Below are positions 53,261 to 62,132 of a stretch of DNA of 64,000 nucleotides, piece by piece (position 1 is the first letter of the stretch; every line of letters starts with the position of its first letter). Origin of the DNA: Palsa-883 sp963847615 (lineage in GTDB: Bacteria > Pseudomonadota > Alphaproteobacteria > Acetobacterales > Acetobacteraceae). A program made the translations under genes and the position numbers. The stretch lies in contig CAWKAN010000015.1 in assembly GCA_963847615.1 (NCBI GenBank), positions 1 through 64,000 of the forward strand, written 5' to 3'. Below the pieces are notes generated by a model. That model worked only from the letters and a program-made list of their open reading frames with translations. It was not told the origin of the DNA and ran no database searches.

Positions 53261-56200
53261 ATGGAGCCCGCGGACACCAAAAACTCACCGCCGATTGAGA
53301 TTGTGGATGCGGAGACAACCGAAAGGCTGCGCGCGATTTTCGACGTCGCGTGGTATCTGGAGAGGTACCCCGAGCTGCGCGCGATCGACCATGATCCGCT
53401 GACCCATTACGTCCTGTATGGCGCGAACGAGGGACGCGATCCGAACCGCTTCTTCGACAGCGCCTGGTATTATGCCCGCTACCCCGACGTCGCGGCGACC
53501 GGCTATCCCGCGCTGCTGCACTACCTGACCTGGGGCGCCCGCGAACTGCGCAATCCGCACCCGCATTTCGATGCCGCCTACTACGCCGAGATGCATCCGG
53601 AAGCCGCCGACAACCCGATGCTGCATCACCTCCGGGTCGGCGCGAGCCGCGGCTGGGCGACCGAGAAGCCGTTCGACATCGCCGCGTTCCTGCCCTCGAC
53701 CGTGCTGGCGGCGTCGTGTCCGGACGGGGTCACGGTCGACGTCGTCGTCGCCGTCTATCGCGGATTGCGGGAGACGCGGGACTGCCTGGAGTCCGTGCTG
53801 GCCGATCCCGACCGCCCGCCGGGCCAGGTGATCGTGATCGAAGACTGCTCGCCCGAACCGAAGCTGGTCGCCTGGCTGCGGACGCTGGCGAAGGCCGGCG
53901 CCATCACGCTGCTGCACAATGCGCGCAATCTCGGCTTCGTCGGCTCGGTCAATCGCGGCATGCAGGCCGCCGCGGCGCACGATGTCGCGCTGCTCAACAG
54001 CGACACGGTGGTGCCGCACGGCTGGCTGCGCCGGCTTGCCGCGCAGGCCTATGCGGTGCCGCGCGTCGCCTCGGTCTCGCCGTTTTCCAACAACGCGACG
54101 ATCTGCGGCTATCCCGCCGTCTCCGGCGTCTCGCCCGCCTTCGGCCTCGACGTGCAGGCGATCGACGCCGCCTGCCGCGCGGTGAACGCCGGGCGCGCCG
54201 TCGAGGTGCCGACCACGGTCGGCTTCTGCATGTACATCCGCCGCGCGGCGCTGAACGACGTCGGCATGTTCGATCGCGAGACATTCGGCCGCGGCTACGG
54301 CGAGGAGAATGATTTCTGCCTGCGCGCCGCCGTGCGCGGCTGGCGCCACCTGCTGGCCTGCGACACCTACGTGCACCACGAGGGCGATGTCAGCTTCGGC
54401 GCGGCCGCCGCGCGCTGGAAGCGGCGCGGCCTCGATGCGCTGGTGGCGCGCTATCCCGACTACCCCGGCCTGATCGACCGGCATGTCCGGCGCGATGCCG
54501 CCGGGCCGGCCCGCTTCGCGATCACCGCGGCATTGCTGCGCGCCTCGGGCAAGCCGAACCTGCTGATGATCTCGCACCAGCTCGGCGGCGGCGTGCAGCG
54601 GCATATCGACGACCTGGTGGCGCGGCTCGGCGCCGCGGCCAATGTCCTGCTGCTCGGCGCCTCCGCGCGTGGCGCCGCCCTGTCGGTGCCCGGCCTGCCG
54701 GGACATTCGGTGTGCGACCTGTCGGGCGATCGGCTCGACGACCTTGCGGCCTATCTGCGCACGACGCAAGCTCCACCGCGTGCATGTGCACCACCTGGCC
54801 GGGCTCGACCTGGACCCGCGCGCGCTGGCCGAGCGCCTGGACCTCGGCTTCGACGTGACGGTGCACGATTATTTCGCCATCTGCCCGCAGCTGAACCTGG
54901 CGCCCGGCCCGCATCGGCGGTCCTGCGCCGAGCCTGGTCCGGCGACCTGCAACGCCTGCATCGCGCAGCGGCCCAGCCTCGGCGCGCGCGATATCCTGTC
55001 CTGGCGGCATGGCCACGCCAGGTTGCTGCTGGAAGCCGAGCGCGTGCTGTGCCCGAGCGAGGACGTGCGTGCGCGGCTCGCCCGCCACGGCCTGGCGCGC
55101 AACGCCGTGCTGGCGCCGCACGAGCCGGTGACCGAGAAGACCTGGATCGTCCGCCCGCCGCCGCTGCCCGCCGGCCGGCCGTTGCGGATCGCCGTGCTCG
55201 GCGTGCTGGCCGGGCACAAGGGCGAGATCAGCGTCGTCACGCTGGCCGAGGCCACGCCCGCCGCCAGGCTCTCGTTCCACCTGATCGGCTATGCCGAGCG
55301 CGACCTGCCCGCCGGCGCGGCCGCGCGCATCAGCGTGACCGGGGAATACCAGGAGGCCGACCTGCCCCGCCTGCTGGCCGCCGCGAAGCCGCACGTCGTG
55401 TGGTTCCCGGCGCCCTGGCCGGAGACCTACAGCTACACCCTCAGCGCGGCGCTGCAGGCGAAGCTGCCGATCGTCGCGACCCGCATCGGCGCCTTTCCCG
55501 AGCGGCTGCAGGGCCGCCCCTTGACTTGGCTGGTCGACCCGGCCGCCACCACCGAGGATTGGCGCGCGGTGTTCCACAAGGTGCGGACCGCGCTCGGGCA
55601 CAAGGCGCCCAAGCCGGCCGCGCGCCAGCCGATCGCGGATTTCTATGCGCGCGACTACGCCGACCCGCTGCGCGCGCCCGCCGTCCGCCGCCGCGAGATC
55701 GACCTGCGCCAGCCCGGGCAGCTCAGCGTCGTCGTCATCCCGGAGCGGCTGGCGAACGGCGCGCTGAGCCCCTGCGCCTATATCCGCCTGCTGCAGCCGC
55801 TGGACCATCCGGCGATCGGTGGCGCGGTTCCCAGTAGGGTCCCCAACGGGAGTCCCGGCGGGGTCAGCGGCGAAACGCGCGGGGGGGACCGGCGCGGGAT
55901 GCACGTGGTGATGGCCGAGCCGCACGAACTGTCCCGCTTTCGCGCCGACATCGTCGCGACCCAGCGCTACGCGATCCCCGACGTCGCCACGGCCGACGCC
56001 CTGGCCGAGCGGTGCCGCGCGACCGGGGCACGGCTGCTCTACGACATCGACGACGATCTGCTGCACATCCCGCGCGACCATCCGGAGGCCGACGTGCTGC
56101 GCCCGCGGGCGCGCACCGTCGCGCGCATGCTGAGCCACGCCGATGCGGTCTGGGTCTCGACGCCAGGGCTGGCCGAGGCGCTGCGGCCGACGCAGGCCAC

Positions 56201-57164
56201 GGTGCGCGTGGTGCCGAACGGGCTCGACGAACGCCTGTGGGGCACGCCGCCGGTGGCAACCAGGCCGGTCTCGTCGCCGGTGCGCCTGCTGTTCATGGGC
56301 ACCGCCACGCACGGGGCGGACTGGGCGGTCGTGGCGCCGGCCCTGGCCCGGGTCGTCGCGGCGTTCGAAGGCGGCGTCAGCTTCGACATGCTCGGGGTGC
56401 TCGGTCCGGAGCCGGTGCCCGACTGGGTCAACCGGATCTCGCCGCCGAACGCCGGCGCGGCGTCCTATCCGGGCTTCGTGCACTGGATCACCGGGGTGCC
56501 GGCCTGGGACATCGGCATCGCGCCGCTGGCCGACAGCGCATTCAACCGCAGCAAGTCGGCGATCAAGACCCTGGACTATGCGGCTCTCGGACTGGCCGTG
56601 CTGGCGTCCGACGTGCCGGCCTACCGCGGCTCCTTGGCTGATGCCTCCGGGGCGCGGGCCGCCGGCGCCGATGCCCCACGGGTCGGCCGCGCGGGGGCAG
56701 GCGGCGCAAGGGTAGGCGACAAAAGGGCAGGCGGCGCAAGGGTCGGCGACGCAAGCGCAGGCGACGCAAGGGTAGGCGATTTTGCGGCAGGCGATTCTGG
56801 GGCAGGCGGGGCAGGGGCGAATGGCGATGGTGCCGGGCGCGCCGGGACCGATCGTATCGGCGGCATGCTGGTGGCGAACACCGAAGCGGCGTGGTTCGAC
56901 GCGCTGTGCCGGCTGATTCGCGATGCCGCGTTGCGCCGGCGCCTGGCCGCGGGCGCGCGCGCGGCGTTCGCGGCGCAGCATACGCTGGCGGCGCAGGCCG
57001 CCGCGCGCCGCGCGGCGTGGCGAGCCCTCGCGCCCGCCACCACCGTGCCCACCACCCTCGCGCCCGCCACCACCGCGCCCGCCACCTCCGCCGCCCCGGC
57101 ACGCGCCAAGGCGCCGGCCGCCACGTCGCCGCGGCGGCGGCCGGCCCGGCTGGCGGCGGACTGA
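53261..57164 (+). CDS. Multi-domain glycosyltransferase (GT2 plus two GT-B-like modules), one-base frameshift
   Basis: About 1300 residues after removing one extra base near 54770. Residues about 20-140 are repeated modules of the type FDxxWYxxRYPDVA...HYLxxGAxExRxPxP, seen in many large bacterial glycosyltransferases. A GT2 domain follows (VDVVVAVYRGLRETRDCLES, LLNSDTVVPHGWLRRL with DxD-like NSDT, GYGEENDFCLRAA). A GT4-like module is at about 430-800 (LMISHQLGGGVQRHIDDL, HVVWFPAPWPETYSYTLSAA), and a second GT-B-like module at about 830-1230 (LLYDIDDDLLHIPRDHPEAD, RVVPNGLDERLW). In-frame minisatellites enlarge the last module and the Pro/Thr/Ala tail. The likely job is surface glycan assembly. 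Confidence 0.82.
56690..56815 (+). repeat. 15-bp minisatellite inside the glycosyltransferase gene
   Basis: About seven units with consensus G(G/A)CGCAAGGGT(A/C)GGC, each coding five residues such as GARVG or DASAG. The block splits the conserved sequence between the SLADASG region and GGMLVANTEAAWFDAL. Because units are 15 bases, gain or loss keeps the frame. Confidence 0.75.
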
Positions 57165-57166
57165 GC

Positions 57167-57832
57167 CTAGCCCAGGTTCCTGGCGAAGAAGTCCAGCGTG
57201 CGCTGCTGCGCCAGGTCGTAGTCCGGCTGGCTGAAGCTGCCGCGCTCGTCGCAGCCGAAGCCGTGCCCGGCGCCGGGGTAGACGTAGCTCTCGGCCTTCG
57301 GCTGGGCCATGCGGATCGCCTCGACGTCCGACATCGGGATCGAGGCGTCCTGCTCGCCGAAATGCATCTGCACCGGGCAGTTCGGCCGCTCGTCCTTGGT
57401 CCCGGCGATGCCGCCGCCATACCAGCAGGAGGCAGCGGCGAACCTGGTTGTGCGCGTGGCGCCCCACCAGGCGACGGTGCCGCCGAAGCAATAGCCGACG
57501 ATGCCGAGCTTCCTGGCGCCGAGATACGCCGCGGCGGCATCGACGTCGGCCATCACCTGGGCGTCCGTCAGCTTCATGCGGTAGTCGCGGCCCTTGGCGA
57601 TGTCGTCCGCCGTGTAGCCGAGCTCCACGCCGGGCTCGACCCGGTCGAACAGCGCCGGCGTGCAGACGTAGTAGCCCGCGGCGGCGAGGCGGTCGGCCAT
57701 GTCGCGCATGTGGTGGTTGACGCCGAAAATCTCCTGCACCACGACCAGGCCGGCCTTGGCGCCTGGCGACCCGGCGGTGTAGGCGCCGAGCGAGAACCCG
57801 TCGGCTGCCTTCAAGCTGACATGCGTGCCCAT
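57167..57832 (-). CDS. Dienelactone hydrolase family protein
   Basis: A 221-residue alpha/beta hydrolase. The Cys nucleophile sits in GIVGYCFGGTVAWW, the acid in MHFGEQDASIPMSD and the His in YPGAGHGFGCDERGSF; GLVVVQEIFGVNHHMRDMAD carries the conserved Glu-containing loop. The length is right for the family, which opens dienelactone or related lactones. No aromatic-degradation genes are adjacent, so the role may be general. Start ATG 57832 (MGTHVSLKAADGFSLGAYTA). Confidence 0.92.
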   Translation of the reverse strand: MGTHVSLKAADGFSLGAYTAGSPGAKAGLVVVQEIFGVNHHMRDMADRLAAAGYYVCTPALFDRVEPGVELGYTADDIAKGRDYRMKLTDAQVMADVDAAAAYLGARKLGIVGYCFGGTVAWWGATRTTRFAAASCWYGGGIAGTKDERPNCPVQMHFGEQDASIPMSDVEAIRMAQPKAESYVYPGAGHGFGCDERGSFSQPDYDLAQQRTLDFFARNLG

Positions 57833-57881
57833 GCTACTCCCTCCCGTTGTGTGAACTGTCCGAGGCGCGCACCATGCCGCT

Positions 57882-58067
57882 ATGGGCGAGATCGTCAACC
57901 TTCGAGCGGCGAAGCAGCGCCTGGCGCGCGCCGCGCAGGCGGCCGAGGCAAAGCAAAACCGCGTCCGCCATGGCCGCGGCAAGGCGGAGAAGGCGAACGA
58001 CCAGCGCGCCGAGACCCGCCGCGCGGCGTTGCTCGACGCGCTACGGCGCGGCGAAGCGGGCGAATGA
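57882..58067 (+). CDS. DUF4169 protein
   Basis: A 61-residue, strongly charged helical protein: MGEIVNLRAAKQRLARAAQA, then AEAKQNRVRHGRGKAEKAND. The opening M-[GA]-[ED]-[IV]-[VI]-NLRxARK is the hallmark of DUF4169, a small family confined mainly to Alphaproteobacteria with unknown role. It is divergent from the hydrolase gene. Confidence 0.85.
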   Translation: MGEIVNLRAAKQRLARAAQAAEAKQNRVRHGRGKAEKANDQRAETRRAALLDALRRGEAGE

Positions 58068-58138
58068 GGCGGGTCAGGTGGCCCGAACAGCCGCACCCGA
58101 CTCAAGGCGGGCATTCGCCCTCAGCGGCTCTCGAATCG

Positions 58139-58825
58139 CTATGTCCTGGTGAGCAAACGATAGCCGACCCCAGGCTCAGTGATCACCAGTTTGCCCGCCG
58201 TAGGGCCCAGTTTCTGGCGAAGGTGACCGATGTACACGCGCAGATACTGTACATCCTCAGTGTGAGCAGGGCCCCACACGGCGGTCAGCAACTGGCCGTG
58301 TGTCAGCACCCGGCCAGCGTTCCTGGCAAGCTGCGCCAGCACCCCGTATTCGCGCGGGCTTAGCGCAAGCGCTTCGCCATCGACCCGTACCCAGCGGCGC
58401 AGCAGGTTGACCTCGAGCGGGCCGTTACTGAATATCCCGTCCGAAGCCTGGCTGCCGAGCCCATGGCGGAGCGCGACCCGGATGCGCGCGAACAGTTCGC
58501 CGATGTCGAAGGGCTTCTCGACGTAGTCGTCCGCGCCTGCATCCAACGCGGTGATCTTCTCGGCCGGGCGATCGCGTGCCGACAGGACGACGACAGGCAC
58601 CTTGGTGAACTGGCGCAGCCGCTTCAGCACCTCCTGTCCGTCCAGGTCGGGAAGACCTAGGTCGAGCAGAATCAAGTCTGGCGAGCGCGTGGCCGCCAGC
58701 CGCAGCGCCTCGGCACCGCCGTGAGCGAGCTCGACGTCGTAGCCTGCGGCCTCCAGCGTGGGCCGCAGAAAGCGATGGATCTGGGGCTCGTCATCGACCA
58801 CGAGTATGCGTGCGACGCCACTCAT
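58139..58825 (-). CDS. kdpE: Response regulator KdpE
   Basis: A 228-residue OmpR-family regulator. The receiver has the acidic pair VVDDEPQIHRF, phospho-acceptor Asp55 in LILLDLGLPDLDG, and Lys in YVEKPFDIGELFARI. The winged-helix domain has LSPREYGVLAQLARNAGRVL, LLTAVWGPAHTEDVQYLRVY and the final VITEPGVGYRLL. It activates the kdp operon under low potassium. The ATG (58825) overlaps the kdpD stop by four bases, so the sensor and regulator are co-translated. Confidence 0.95.
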   Translation of the reverse strand: MSGVARILVVDDEPQIHRFLRPTLEAAGYDVELAHGGAEALRLAATRSPDLILLDLGLPDLDGQEVLKRLRQFTKVPVVVLSARDRPAEKITALDAGADDYVEKPFDIGELFARIRVALRHGLGSQASDGIFSNGPLEVNLLRRWVRVDGEALALSPREYGVLAQLARNAGRVLTHGQLLTAVWGPAHTEDVQYLRVYIGHLRQKLGPTAGKLVITEPGVGYRLLTRT

Positions 58826-61464
58826 GGCGCGATCGGCATGTCGATATGCACGACCGTGCCCGGGGCTCCATCGCGCGCTGCGTCCGGGCGGGGGCTTTGC
58901 GCCTCGATCCTGCCACCCATCGCCTCGATCAGGCCGCGTGCAATCGCCAGCCCGAGCCCGGTGCCCGGCACGGTGCGATCCCCCCGTTGCGCGCGGTAGA
59001 AGCTGTCGAAGATGTGCGGCAGGTCGGCCGGTGGAATGCCGACGCCTTCATCGGCGACGGAGATGCGAACCATTCCCGCCGAGGTCTCTCCAGTGATCCG
59101 GATCAGCGCATTGAGCGGACTGTATTTGGCCGCGTTCTCCAGGACATTGACCAGCGCCTGCTCCAGCAGGTCCGGGTCGGCCGACAACGCCGGCAGGTCC
59201 GCAGGAAGGCTTTCCGCCAGGAGACCGATATCGGGCACACGGGCTATGGCCGCATCCACGACCTCGGCCGCCCGGACCCGCAGGCGACGGGGCCTGATCT
59301 CGCCGCTCTCCAGCCGGATCATATCGGTGATATTGGCCAGGAAACCGGTCATCCGGACGGTGTCGTGCTCGATGCTGGCCAGCAGGTCGCCGCGCGCCGC
59401 GGCGGGCAGATCGTTCCAGGACACCCGGAGCGAGCCTGCGGCGCCGCGGATGCTGGTCAACGGCGTCCGCAGGTCGTGCGACAACGAGTTCAGCAGGGCG
59501 GTCCGCAGTTTCTGGGTTTCCGCCTGAGCCTCGCTCCGCGCGGCGGCGGCGGCCAGGCGCACCCGGTCCAGCGCCAACGCGGACTGATCTGCCAGTGCCG
59601 AGAGCGCCTGGATCTGGGACTGCTCGAGCCCGGCTTCCTTCTCGGGGCAGACACCCAAGAGCGCCGCCACCCCGTGCGCCGTTTGCATCGGGATAAAGCG
59701 CCATGCCGAGGAAGGCAGCGTGGTTGTCCCGCGTCCGGTCTGTTCCTGGTGGCCCCAGGCCCAGCGCGCCGCCGCCCAGCTGCCTTCGTCCATGGTGTCC
59801 ATGGACGGACTGGCGGCACAGATGCGCAGGTCATCGCCTTCGGCCGTCAGCACAACAGCGCGCTCGGCGATTTCGGCGGCTTGCCGCACAACCTCCTGCA
59901 ACAGGTCCGGCTCGGCGACGGCCTGGCCGAGACGTCGGCTGAAGCCCGTGATCCGGCGCAGGTTCTCGATCCGGCCCTGCGCCACCGCAGCCTCCCGCCG
60001 CACACGGCTGGCGAGCCACCCCGAGGCCAGGGCGATGCCTGCGAAGACGATGAGGGCGATGACATCGCGGGGCTCGGAGATTGTGAGGCTGTAGAGCGGC
60101 GGGATGAAAAGGACGTTCCAGCAGAGGAAGCCGAGCGTTGCCGCATAGAGCGCGACAAGCAGCCCCCACAGCGTCGCGGAGGCTACGACGACGGCCAGGA
60201 ACAGCATCCCGAGCGCCTCGTGCTCCAGAGCCTGCGAGAACAACTCGCCCGCGAGTACGACGCCGCCAACGAGCAGGGTGACAGAAAACCAGGGCAGCCA
60301 GCCCGTCGCGGTGCGACGCGCGGCCGTGCGACGCGGCCGGGACGTCTTTCCGGCCACCGGGACGACATGCAGCGCCAAATCGCCTGCCTGCCGAACCAGG
60401 CTGGTCGCCAGGGTCCGGCCGAACATCCGGCGCCAGAACGGGGGTTTGCCACGACCGATGACCAGATGCGTGACGTTGCGGGCGGACGCCAGGTCCAGGA
60501 CCGTCCGTACCAGATCGGACCCGGCCCGCACCTCCACCTCGGCGCCGAGCTGGGCGGCCATATCCAGCGCGTGGCGGGTGTCCTCCGGGCTGCCCGGCCG
60601 CTCGACGTGCAGAACGAGCCACGGTGCGTGCAGCGCCTCCGACAGGCGCTTGGCTGCGCGTACCACGGTTTCAGCGGTGGCGTCGCCGCCAATCAGCGCC
60701 AGCACGCGGTCGCCCGCGGGCCATGGGCCGGCGATCGCCTTCTGGCGCATGTAGTCGCGCACGTCGCGGTCAACCTGTTGCGCGGTCTGACGCAGGCCGA
60801 TCTCGCGCAGGGCCGCCAGATTGCCCTCCCGGAAGAAGCCTTCCAGTGCCCGCCGGGCCACATCCGGTCGATAGACCCGTCCTTCCTTGAGCCGGGTGCG
60901 CAGCTCGGCCGGCGTGAGATCCACGAACTCGATCTCGTCCGCCATTTCCAGCACCCGGTCCGGCAGGGTCTCGCTCACGCGGATGCCGGTGATGCGGGCC
61001 ACCGCATCGTTCAGACTTTCCAGGTGCTGGATGTTCATCGTGGCCCAGACATCGATCCCTGCCTCCAGCAGTTCGGCCACGTCCTCCCACCGTTTGGCGT
61101 GCCGGCTGCCCGGGGCGTTGGTGTGGGCCAACTCGTCCACCAGCAACAGACCGGGGCGGCGGGCCAGGGCGGCGTCGAGGTCAAACTCCTCCAAAACACG
61201 CCCGCGATAGCCGACCGGGCGGCGGGGAAGCACGGGAAGGTCGCCGATCTGCGCTTCGGTTTCCGCCCGTCCGTGGGTTTCCACGACGCCCACCACCACG
61301 TCGGTGCCGTCCGCCCGTCGGCGGCGGGCGGCGCTGAGCATGTCCCAGGTCTTGCCCACGCCAGGGGCGGCGCCCAGGAAGACTTTCAGGCGCCCCTTGC
61401 CCTCTCGCGCCGCCGCAATCAGCAGGGCTTCAGGGTCCGGACGCACGGTGTCGTCGGCGGCCAT
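58822..61464 (-). CDS. kdpD: Sensor histidine kinase KdpD
   Basis: An 880-residue kinase. The N-terminal KdpD domain has Walker A FLGAAPGVGKTWDML and DELAHTNAPGSRHAKRWEDV, then a USP-like region (VLALIGGDATAETVVRAAKR). Four transmembrane helices lie at about 400-500 and a GAF-like domain follows. The kinase core has the H box NSLSHDLRTPLTSIRGA, N box VLENAAKYSPLNALI and G boxes DEGVGIPPADLPHIFDSF and GTGLGLAIARGLIEAMGG. It senses potassium or turgor and phosphorylates KdpE. Order kdpB-kdpC-kdpD-kdpE on the minus strand is standard. Confidence 0.95.
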   Translation of the reverse strand: MAADDTVRPDPEALLIAAAREGKGRLKVFLGAAPGVGKTWDMLSAARRRRADGTDVVVGVVETHGRAETEAQIGDLPVLPRRPVGYRGRVLEEFDLDAALARRPGLLLVDELAHTNAPGSRHAKRWEDVAELLEAGIDVWATMNIQHLESLNDAVARITGIRVSETLPDRVLEMADEIEFVDLTPAELRTRLKEGRVYRPDVARRALEGFFREGNLAALREIGLRQTAQQVDRDVRDYMRQKAIAGPWPAGDRVLALIGGDATAETVVRAAKRLSEALHAPWLVLHVERPGSPEDTRHALDMAAQLGAEVEVRAGSDLVRTVLDLASARNVTHLVIGRGKPPFWRRMFGRTLATSLVRQAGDLALHVVPVAGKTSRPRRTAARRTATGWLPWFSVTLLVGGVVLAGELFSQALEHEALGMLFLAVVVASATLWGLLVALYAATLGFLCWNVLFIPPLYSLTISEPRDVIALIVFAGIALASGWLASRVRREAAVAQGRIENLRRITGFSRRLGQAVAEPDLLQEVVRQAAEIAERAVVLTAEGDDLRICAASPSMDTMDEGSWAAARWAWGHQEQTGRGTTTLPSSAWRFIPMQTAHGVAALLGVCPEKEAGLEQSQIQALSALADQSALALDRVRLAAAAARSEAQAETQKLRTALLNSLSHDLRTPLTSIRGAAGSLRVSWNDLPAAARGDLLASIEHDTVRMTGFLANITDMIRLESGEIRPRRLRVRAAEVVDAAIARVPDIGLLAESLPADLPALSADPDLLEQALVNVLENAAKYSPLNALIRITGETSAGMVRISVADEGVGIPPADLPHIFDSFYRAQRGDRTVPGTGLGLAIARGLIEAMGGRIEAQSPRPDAARDGAPGTVVHIDMPIAP

Positions 61465-61496
61465 GCGCCAATATGCGCTCTTTCCGCCGCGCCGGC

Positions 61497-62117
61497 CTAG
61501 CGGGTCGCGTGCGTCGATGAACCGGCGGACGGGGCCTGCAGGTTATCGAGCGCCAGATTCAGTTCCAGCACATTGACCCGCGGTTCGCCGATGATTCCAA
61601 GGCGACGGCCGCGCGTGTAACGCGCCAACAGAGTTCGCACCGCCGCCTCCGGCATGTGCCGTGCGGCGGCGACCCGTCCGGCCTGGCGTTCCGCATTGGC
61701 GGGCGAGATCTGCGGGTCGAGTCCGGATGCCGATGTGGTCACGGCATCCGCCACGACCGGAGGAGGGGCGTACCGGCGGATTTCGGCCTGCACCCGCTCG
61801 ATCAGCGCATTCGAGGTCGGCCCGAGATTGGAGGCGCCGGAATTGTCGGCCGCGTACGGCACCGCAATGGTCTTCGTGGGGTCCCTGGGATCGGGTTCTG
61901 TCGTCGCCGAGGGCCGGGGGTGGAAGTAGCGGGCCGAGGTGAACGCCTGGCCGATCAGCGCGGAGCCGACCACCTGGCCGTTGCTGCGGAGGAGGCTGCC
62001 GTTGGCCTGGGTGGGGAACAACGCCTGGCCGAGGCCGACGAAGGCCAACGGGAAGGCCACGCCGGTCAGCAGGGTGAACAGCATCACCAGGACGATGGCG
62101 GGACGCAGGATCTGCAT
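61497..62117 (-). CDS. kdpC: Potassium-transporting ATPase subunit KdpC
   Basis: A 206-residue subunit with one N-terminal helix (LRPAIVLVMLFTLLTGVAFP), then QALFPTQANGSLLRSNGQVV, the conserved FTSARYFHPRPSA and the C-terminal DPQISPANAERQAGRVAAAR and VNVLELNLALD. It stabilises the KdpFABC complex and helps the ATPase bind nucleotide. It follows kdpB by 15 bases. Confidence 0.95.
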   Translation of the reverse strand: MQILRPAIVLVMLFTLLTGVAFPLAFVGLGQALFPTQANGSLLRSNGQVVGSALIGQAFTSARYFHPRPSATTEPDPRDPTKTIAVPYAADNSGASNLGPTSNALIERVQAEIRRYAPPPVVADAVTTSASGLDPQISPANAERQAGRVAAARHMPEAAVRTLLARYTRGRRLGIIGEPRVNVLELNLALDNLQAPSAGSSTHATR

Positions 62118-62132
62118 GGGAGTGGCCCTCCT

